Below the pieces are notes generated by a model. The model saw only the letters and a list, made by a program, of their open reading frames with translations. It ran no database searches and had not been told where the DNA came from. Shown in pieces: positions 56,901-64,000 of a stretch of DNA of 64,000 nt. How positions within the stretch are numbered: position 1 is the first letter of the stretch; each line of letters begins with the position of its first letter. Source of the DNA: Klebsormidium nitens (taxonomy: Eukaryota; Streptophyta; Klebsormidiophyceae; Klebsormidiales; Klebsormidiaceae). Position numbers and translations under genes: made by a program. The stretch is from NCBI GenBank assembly GCA_000708835.1, contig DF237433.1, positions 1-64,000 of the forward strand. Direction: 5' to 3'.

Positions 56901-59900
56901 TGATTCCCAGGGGCGGAAAGAAGGAGAAATACATCCCTTACTAAGTCAGTGACGTCTCATTTGTGGTGCCCACTTTTGGCGCCTTGTAAGCACAACCTCT
57001 GCTTAGCATCTTCTAATTGCCAATCAACAGCAAGTCAGCTGGCGCTTATAAGAGCACTAACAAGGGGGAAGACCTGCTGCGGCACTAGGACTTCGTTCAC
57101 TTTGGGGTTTCCTTTTGGGCATAGTAAAGCTGTGACCTCGCGCAGAGACTTGCTGCAAAATCAAGGAACTGCTCACGCACCCTTATGCAGTCTTTAATTT
57201 ACTAGGGTCTCCTTAGTTGATAGATAAGCCCTATCGAGTGTGATTCAGAAGTATGTTTGACTTAGGCAAACCTGAGCAGCCAGAATGCAGGTTCAAAGAA
57301 GAGGCATGTCAATGTTTCACGTGTTTCACGACTTCTGCAGTCCAAGGAGCATCCAGTGCTGGACCTTCAGCCGCACAGGCGTCGAGGCTGGAGCCAACAG
57401 AAGGGGCCAAAGGTACTAGCCACTCGGATATTGTCTGCCGAAATCGTTGTGGACCATAATTGCTTATCTGCTGAGAGGGGCTGTGATTGGGCATCGTAGG
57501 ATTTTCCAACTGTTAACGTCTGCGAGCTTGACATCAAGGCAATTACTTAGTGGGCTGAAAAAGCTGAAGCTTTTTTGGAGGAGTGTCACTTGGTTGGGAT
57601 ACGAATGGGCTGACATAGGGGACGCCTTTGTTTGAAAGCGCGCTTCTGCAGAAGTCACGATTTGCCTATCCTGCTAGGGTCTTCTTCACAACCCCTTGCT
57701 CGCGTCAGCATCGAAGGCCCCTTCATTCCAGAGCAGAGCTGGTTAGGGTGGCTCATTCGTATCCGCTTTAATGACCATACCTTATCTTTTTCTGGTTCAG
57801 GGGATCTCGGCCCTTCACCAATCAAAAACTGGAAGGAGCGGGAGAAAGTGGTGGGAGACAAGATAGTAGAAGCCCACGAAGCGCTGGCGCATTGCATGGT
57901 TAACGAACCCGATTCCTTCAGAAGTCCGGTGACAAACGAGCACACAGAGCGCATTGGAGGCCTTAACATTGTGGCTGCCCCGCCGGACACCCCCCTGCTC
58001 CTTCTCACAAACCTGCCCTCAGGAAACCAAGGAGGAGTCGCCACAGATGATGAGGTGCTAAAGTGGTTTCACAAAGCCGACAATGAGCCGATTATTCCTC
58101 CCCCTACGGCTGTCCTGCTTGGGCCCCCAGGAATTGGCAAGACCCGGAAGTGCATGCAGCTGGGGTCAACTGAGCCTGGCGTCATTTACCTGACCTGTGA
58201 ACGGAGTGGGGAGTTGAGGGCCCCTGACATGGAAGCTGTTCGCGCGAAGCTGGAGCAATGCGAGGCAGACCCGCAGTCTTGGAAGGCCAACTTTGTGCGT
58301 GCCAAGCGACACCTATTGGCGTGCCTGTATGCCCGGGTTTCCCTTCTCAAGTATTTCCTGGACAATCAGGCACAGCAGGCTTGGGACTTAAGGCACTGGA
58401 TGCTCTTCCAGTCGGGAGTAGCGTTTGGCGCCTCAATGGTGAGCACAACAACCCAGCTTATAAGTGCTTCTCGGAAGATTGGCTGCGGAGGGCATCAGTT
58501 TTCAAGGCAACTGATAGGATTGTCAAACTGGTCCGTCCCAAGTGTGGACGCATCTACCTCCAAAGTCTGGCTGTACCTGCGTCTGTCGCTGTTCTGTCCA
58601 GAGAGGCAAGGAAAGTTGCTGCCAAGCCTCTCATCTCGTGTGTGGATGTCCACTCCAATTTGAGTGCCTTTGTTAGATTGCGCAGCAAAAAGCAAGCACG
58701 CTGCACATGTCTTCATGGCTGTGGAGCAGGAAGCAACTGCTCACATGCCCTTTGTTTCCGTGCCAGGCGCCCATGTTGGAACTCTACCGCTCTGCTAGCC
58801 TGGTGCATGTGGATGAGCTAGAGGAGCAGCTGGCAGCCTTGCTGGGAGAGTGCACCAAACTTCTTGGGGGCAATCGGCGGGTGTGCATTGCCTTGGACGA
58901 GGCGCAGTCCTGGTCGTCTGCACTAAACCATTGCTTCTCCAATGGTAACGAGCCCCCTCAGGGTCGGCCGCTCCTGACTGCTGCCATGCGCATCCTGTCA
59001 GACCCGCCACTTTCCCAGCACCTGAAGATCCTACTTGCGGGCACAGGCTTCTCGCTCCTGAGCACAAACATCATTGATTCCGCACTCGCGAAGCATGGCA
59101 CGTTCAAAGCCCGGCAGTTGTCGCTTTTCAAAACCCTTTCAGAAGATGAGGTGCGACAATACGCGGCGCACTTTGCGGGCAAAGAAGAGGCAGATGGTGC
59201 GGTAGAACAGATCAGAAAGCTGGTAGGGCGAGCGCGCTTCGTTGTGGGGGCTGTTCAGCGTTGGGTGGGGGAGGGGGGGGAACGATCATTGAGGGATGTG
59301 CTTGAAGAAGAGTATGACCTGCACACGGACCCAGACGCGTGGCACCGCTCTACCCTGGTGCGAGCCCGGTACGAGAAGCTGTACCTCTACGGTACCTTGT
59401 GGGCGCAGGCTCAGCACCCTCAGTCGGCCAAGCTGTTTCAGCAGTTGAAGAAATTGACATTTGCGCATTGGGTGATTGGCCAGCCGGCATGCTTCCGGAA
59501 CAAGGAGGAAGTAGACATTGTGAACCTTGGCTGCGCCCTTCTTGAAGGGGAACGGGATACTCAGATGGCGGCCATCAGGGAGCCCGTCGTTCAGACTGCA
59601 GTCCAAAATTTCCTAAAGCACGAGATGCAGTGGGATCCACAGACGCACGCCGAAGAGATGTTCTGTGAGAGCGGCTTCCAGCCCCAAGTGCTCGGGAACT
59701 GGTGGGAGCTGGTTGTGGCGCAGTTCATCCGTCACATGTTCGAGACGGAGGAGGCGCTTGCCGACAAGCCGCTCTTTAGCAACCTAGGCCGTGACACGTT
59801 ACCCCCTGCATTCAGGGAGATGGGAGCCAGTCTGGTGGCGGTTTGGCGTGATGAAACCTCTGGGCAGTTCCGCTGGGAGGAAATCAAAAAGGAAGAGCGG

Positions 59901-60512
59901 TTTTTGAGAATGAAGGTTGGAACCACCGCTTACAGGCTGGTTGACTTCCTGAAGGACCCTCAAGGATTTGTCCTCTTCTTCCCTGAAGACAAGGCGGGCC
60001 CCGATCTCGTCTTTTTCATGGTCGTGGGCGGCAAGCTCTTCCTCGTGTTCGTACAGCTCAAACTTGCGGTAGCGGTGAAAGAGCCCTTGAAGGTGATGCG
60101 TACCGTGGACCCCAGCACTGCTTACAGCAATCACCCCTTAGAACGTGAGTTTCGGGAGGAGATCAAGGAGGCGCTTGGGCCTGACAGTGGGCTTGCTGGC
60201 GTGATTGCGTGCATCATAGGCTACCCGCTTAAGTTGCCACAGTCTATCTTCGAGGAGGTCCGTGATTGCAAGCCGCCAAGGAGGGCCTCGAAGCGCCTGC
60301 AGTTGGAGGTGGTTGCGGACTACGACATCTCGCCAGCCGTACGAGTCGTCGTCGATGGTAGCCAAAAGTCGGATGAGTTGGCGCGGACAGATCTGAAGCC
60401 CCTTATTGATGCACTGAAGAAGGCTGGGGCTGTCGAGACCGGTACCTCTCCGACTGAGGTGAGGCAATGTGCGCAAGTGCCGGCATGTCAAAGTAGCATG
60501 TGGGTGCGGTGA
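53914..60512 (+). CDS. Composite Crinkler-RHS-like protein with zinc module, 2A-like motif, Ubl header, NTPase and nuclease
   Basis: Exons: 53914-54235, 54992-55135, 55268-55375, 55550-55618, 55786-55958, 56248-56412, 56660-56882, 57341-57412, 57801-58438, 58767-60512 (about 1219 aa). Every junction is GT-AG and keeps phase (1,1,1,1,0,0,1,1,0). Order: basic N-terminus (GRSKSDHRVCQEARHARAAEY); zinc-binding module (CHAC, then CRAHATPNGCFRIDR); coiled coil (LRRLRAEERRLEQELRKL); 2A-like GGIERNPGP (about 221-229); LRLRGG segment; ubiquitin-like header (EAVLEHLRDEERWGEG, QAGEYIFTAF); P-loop NTPase (LLGPPGIGKTRK, Walker B VCIALDEAQ, sensor ILLAGTGFS); C-terminal REase-like nuclease (GPDLVFF, then FVQLKLA, a D-x(n)-QxK active site). 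An alternative donor at 60458 could join another last exon. Whether the N-terminal module and the Crinkler part form one gene is inferred from phase. Confidence 0.75.
54345..54870. repeat. Intron 1 with repeated GTACCAAG/CTTGGTAC boxes
   Basis: Within the 756-bp first intron, 'gtaccaag', 'gtaccaa' and 'ttggtac' boxes recur every 40-80 bp in alternating orientation (near 54350, 54397, 54460, 54570, 54620, 54680, 54735, 54790, 54832). The matching intron of the duplicated gene (62710-63544) has the same boxes in clearer ~115-bp units. Confidence 0.55.
55786..55829 (+). other. 2A-like ribosome-skipping motif (GGIERNPGP)
   Basis: The start of exon 5 encodes TLLMIGGIERNPGP. The 2A consensus is D(V/I)ExNPG-P after a hydrophobic stretch; here the first Asp is Gly, a change also seen in some cellular 2A-like sequences. 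If active, the ribosome would skip the last Gly-Pro bond and release a product of about 228 aa (basic and zinc modules) and one of about 990 aa (header, NTPase, nuclease). The motif lies across the exon 4/5 junction region, in the correct frame. Confidence 0.65.
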
Positions 60513-61727
60513 AAAGGGGAATGAAGGTGCGTCCTTAGGAGTGCCGCTGTGGGGTTGGCGGCTTCTGGATAGCCTCCAAGAGTGTCAACGATTCTATGTC
60601 ACGCGCTTTCAAGCTGAGATTGCATTAGCATTCCGGTGCTTGCATTACCATGTGGTAGAAACTCTTTTTATGAACATCAGCATCATCCGTCCATTCCTTT
60701 CTATACAGGGATTGAGCAGCTCTACCCCCATGGACGTGAGCTGATTGCCGCAAGTGAGGAGTCCGGGCAGAGACCAAGCGCCTAGATAACTTAGGCAACA
60801 TGAATCGAGACATTCTCTGAAATGCGCGTTCCATGGACCAAGAGATGCTAAAACCGATTCTCAATGATGGCCCCAGTCCTTGCAATCAGGACAAGACGTA
60901 TGTACATCTGGTCATGCCAACGAGCCTTCATCTTGCATCCCTATGGAGCCCCGCATAGGTTTGGATTGGGGTGCATGAGTCTCATGAACCAATTTTGGCC
61001 TCTTTACTCTGGACAGAGGCCATGCATCTAGACAACATGCATGTGCTTGTAGCTGACTTTTGCAATCAATGATAACAAAGAATAGTGAGTAGGAAACATC
61101 TGACAGCAGTATGTGACTGGGTAAGGCACTAGGTACATCAGCAAGGAGCATCATGATTAAAGGGTATTTCGAGTAGGCTTAGCTACAACCGCTACTTCAA
61201 GTTGCAAACATTGCCTGTGTTGGAGCACATGGCACCGTTTTGCTCAACTCAACGGGGCTTATGCAACCCGAGCCTAATAGCGTGAAAAGGTTACCGCTTC
61301 GCTTTGCGCGTCATGATGGCCTTGCAAAATCGTCGCTGAACCATGCAGTAGTTGACGAGCTGTGATGCATGTATAGAACAGCCCAACAACGTGTAGTACT
61401 AAGCATCATTGCACGCTCATCAGATATATAAGTTGAGCTTTGCATGGTTCAGGACGCCAGTAAGCGCGCTTGCGAGAGTTACCGGAATGCTTAGCATCTT
61501 CACGATCGATACTGGTCTGAATCTGAGCCTTCACCGGTCACCGGAGCGCCTGCCCGGATATCGCCCTTTCGGCAAAGCATATGCGCCATGAGAGCCAGCA
61601 CAGTCACCATACTCATCCGAGCCATTCCCGCTCACTCTGAGTCGGGCAGCTAGTTGCCAGCGATTCTGAGGTCAGTGGCGTATACTGCAATATCCTCAGC
61701 ATTTTACATGGTATGGCCGGTAACAGG
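60513..61727. other. Spacer between the duplicated gene copies
   Basis: No complete gene. A possible alternative last exon of the upstream gene starts at an acceptor near 60711 (tttctatacag) and would stop within about 35-80 bp depending on phase. Otherwise nothing was recognised. Confidence 0.45.
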
Positions 61728-61850
61728 TCAGTTGGCGCGACCTTGCATTCCCACCCAACCCAGCCCGGTCAGTCTACCGGGCACCCAGGGGTCGGACCCT
61801 CGCGCATAGGCTATGTGCCATAAGGGCCGGGACCAGTCGTAAAGGCCCCG
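61728..61850 (+). repeat. Duplicated upstream segment (partner at 53514-53640)
   Basis: The same block 'cagttggcgcgaccttgcat' to 'gcataggctatgtgccata' as upstream of the first copy. It defines the left part of the second copy of the duplication, about 8.2-8.5 kb downstream. Confidence 0.75.
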
Positions 61851-62384
61851 TTACCATCCAGACCGTGACCGTTCCCGCCGGGGTCCGACTGCACAGTCTG
61901 CATGGCCGAAGGTGCCACCTCTAGTCTCCAGCTCCCAGCATTCTGCAACTTGCCTTCAGAAAGCTGAGTAGGACAGCGACAGGTTGACCTTGCAAGTTGC
62001 ATGGGCGGAGCTGCGAGCAGTGAACAAGCGCCGACCTAAGTTTTTTCAGGCATCGAGTGAGTGATTGTGCTGGCAGCTGTCCCCGGGCAAGGAGCTCATG
62101 CATTTCATACCGAGGAATTTCTTCAATTGTTTGTTATGTTAAATACTGTCCACTGCTGGCATTGCAAGAGGAAAGCATGAGTGGTGTGCAGGATAGGTGT
62201 TTGTTCAGCACACCTGTGGGACTGCAAGCTTTGAGACCAGGCATTCTGCTCCGCTTCTGCTTCAAGTTTGTAGGTTGTCCTAAAGCTGTGGGTCTGCTCT
62301 CAGCTGAAGCTGAGCTTCTGTTGCTGTGAATTGAGAGCGTGTTTGTAGCTGTGATTACTGGGCAGAGCTGGCGCTTGATAGATC

Positions 62385-64000
62385 ATGGCGCGAAGCCGGC
62401 CTTGCGGTCGGTCTAAGTCTGATCACAGGGTCTGCCAGGCTGCTCGCTTTGCACGAGCTGCGGAGTATAGGAAGCGCGTCGAAATCAGTGCAGAAAGGCA
62501 AGCGTTTCTGATCGCTGCTGTCAATGCGCAGAGCGATGACATACCTGCCCCTGGCCGCCGGCGGTGCCAAAGGTCAGAGCGATTGAAGAATGAGGGGCAG
62601 CCTGCTCGTAAGGGTTTACTTGGCCGGCGCTTCACCGCTGCTGGCCAGAAAGCAAAGCGGCAGGATCCGCGAGTACTCAAAGATGTTTTAGATTGCGTCG
62701 CGGAACACGGTGAGCAGAAGGCAATTTGTTTGATTCTTCAAATGCCAACTCTTAAGGTCAGGGGATATTTGATTGCTGGCCCTGCAAGCAGGTGTATCAA
62801 GGCTTGTTCTAACTTCTTCGAGTAACAGTAGGACATCTAGAGATCTTTTGGTTTCAGGAAAGGTGTGTTGTTTAGAACTTCGGATTCACAGTGGGTCAGA
62901 GATTCCGCAATCAACGCCAACCAGAGAAACTTTGGTGGCATGGCTGGGCGTGTGTAGAGAAGTGTACCAAGTTCTGGCCAATTCTTTCTAAAGATAACAA
63001 TAGGCCATTTCTTGGTACAGCGCCAGAAGTTGGTGGCATGGCTGGGTGTGCGTTGAACATGGTACTAGGTTTGAACCACTTATTCTAGAAGAGAACAATG
63101 GCGCCAAAAGCTTGAGGCAGGACTGGGCATGTGTAGGCAGCAGTATCAAGAGTTGACCAGTTAACAATGGATCATTTCTTGGTACCGCGCCAAGACTTGA
63201 TGGCATGGCTGGGCGTGACTTGGGAATGTACCAGGTTTTGACCACTTATTTCCAAACATAACAGTGACACCAAGAGTTGATAGCATGCCAAGGCGTGCAC
63301 ACGGAAGTGAACCAAGTTCTGACCCGTTCTTTCTCGAGATGATTATGGGTCACTTCTTGCTACAGCTCCCAAAACTGATGGCATGGCTGGGAAGTGTACC
63401 AAGTTCCGGCCAATTCTTTCTTTAGATAACAATGGGCCGATTCTTGGTACAGCGCAAAAACTTGATGGCGTGCCCGGTTCTGCAGGCAGGTGTATGCGGT
63501 AGGAATAATAGCCCTGATTTTCTTTGCCTTCATCTCTTTTCCAGACCCACATGGCATCCATTGCTGCGAGTGCAATACGGCCGCAGAGTTTGGGCTTCGT
63601 GGGAGCAAGAACGGAGGGAACGTCAGATACTGTTGCGAGCGCCACGGCCCAACGGAGGGTTGTTTCCATATCGACAGGGATCGCACAGGTAAGAGGAGAG
63701 ACACACACCTTGCTTGTGCGCAGAAAACCCGCCAAGTCAACCTTGATCGTGCAGGTCTTTGCATAGCTGCAGCCCGTGGCAGCCTCCCATTGAGCGTGCC
63801 ATTTCATCATTGCAGCATGGGTTCAGGGCCGCGAGAAGACGCGACGGAAGGCAAACGCTGCCTGTCTGGAACGCGAGCAGCATCGGAAGGGATCTGGGTC
63901 ACTTGCTGCTCTTTGGTCACGGCCAGCAACGGCAGGTGAGCGCCCAGAATTGTCAAAGGGACTGGATTCAAGATTGTGCAAGGCCGAAGGTCGCATTCTC
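62385..64000 (+). CDS. Second copy of the composite Crinkler-type gene (5' part, runs off window)
   Basis: Exon 1 62385-62709, exon 2 63545-63688, exon 3 63816-63935, each ending in phase 1 like the matching exons of the first copy. Exon 1 encodes RPCGRSKSDHRVCQAARFARAAEY. Exon 2 is exactly 144 bp in both copies and encodes the zinc module (CCEC, AEFGLRGSKNGGNVRY, CERHGPTEGCFHIDR). Exon 3 is a basic, coiled-coil-like segment (GREKTRRKANAACLEREQ). Conservation is clearly higher in exons than in introns, so both copies have probably been under coding constraint. Whether this copy also has the 2A-like, header, NTPase and nuclease parts cannot be seen. Confidence 0.65.
62925..63480. repeat. Tandem ~115-bp repeats in the first intron of the second copy
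   Basis: Four to five units with 'ggcatggctgggcgtg', 'gtaccaagttctggcc' and 'catttcttggtacagcgcc'. They lie in the same intron position as the GTACCAAG-box intron of the first copy. Confidence 0.7.

Noticed and set aside
57655-57800. Extension of the NTPase exon leftwards from 57801
   Set aside because: An acceptor at 57655 gives the wrong phase from the preceding exon, while the strong acceptor at 57800 (ctttttctggttcag) keeps the phase.
1-64000. CRISPR arrays, bacterial operons, tRNA and rRNA genes
   Set aside because: None was recognised; the repeats seen are unevenly spaced hairpin or exon-derived units, and gene structure is clearly eukaryotic.

Overview
This window looks like nuclear DNA of a streptophyte plant, most plausibly a charophyte green alga (Klebsormidium-like) or an early-diverging land plant. 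The reasons are spliceosomal introns of about 100-700 bp with clean GT-AG borders and matching phases, mixed GC, a plant-type LRR receptor, tandem lineage-specific paralogs, transposon remains and a 404-bp assembly gap (25698-26101). The species is inference only. Exon models below were made by hand from splice motifs and phase agreement.

Layout. 1-2900: spliced C-terminal part of a KDZ-type DDE transposase. 3782-11796: compact, intron-poor, virus-like element. Its minus strand carries a PrimPol-D5 (SF3) primase-helicase broken by one TAA, a small zinc-knuckle protein and two tandem tyrosine recombinases (one broken by one TAG, one lacking its C-terminal catalytic box). Its plus strand carries a histone H1-like basic protein and an unknown small protein, separated by about 1.4 kb of tandem units that carry a 12-bp iteron. 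11827-18208 (minus): a second primase-helicase of the same type, open throughout and interrupted by seven phase-consistent introns, with extra basic and acidic N-terminal exons; it looks like a host-adapted copy. Hairpin repeats of one family fill its introns. 21045-24646 (minus): a complete six-exon Crinkler-RHS-like protein (P-loop ATPase plus restriction-endonuclease-like domain).

26975-29724 (plus): LRR ectodomain joined by a phase-matched intron to an XK-related (XKR, scramblase-like) membrane domain, with a 1-nt frameshift in the LRRs. 31671-38668 (minus): multi-exon FAD monooxygenase, with tandem decayed copies of two of its exons. 40193-44305: two BTB/POZ coiled-coil paralogs arranged tail to tail, one with a premature TGA. 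46418-53225 (minus): three tandem paralogs of a secreted/multipass membrane protein, two of them broken.

53914-60512 (plus): the most unusual gene. Ten phase-consistent exons encode a basic N-terminal module, a zinc-binding module, a coiled coil, a 2A-like ribosome-skipping motif, a segment with a ubiquitin-tail-like LRLRGG, a ubiquitin-like Crinkler header, a P-loop NTPase and a PD-(D/E)XK-type nuclease. From 61728 to the window end, its upstream region and first exons are duplicated, so a second gene of this family runs off the right edge. The window therefore combines endogenised selfish or viral replication modules with several effector- or immunity-like genes.
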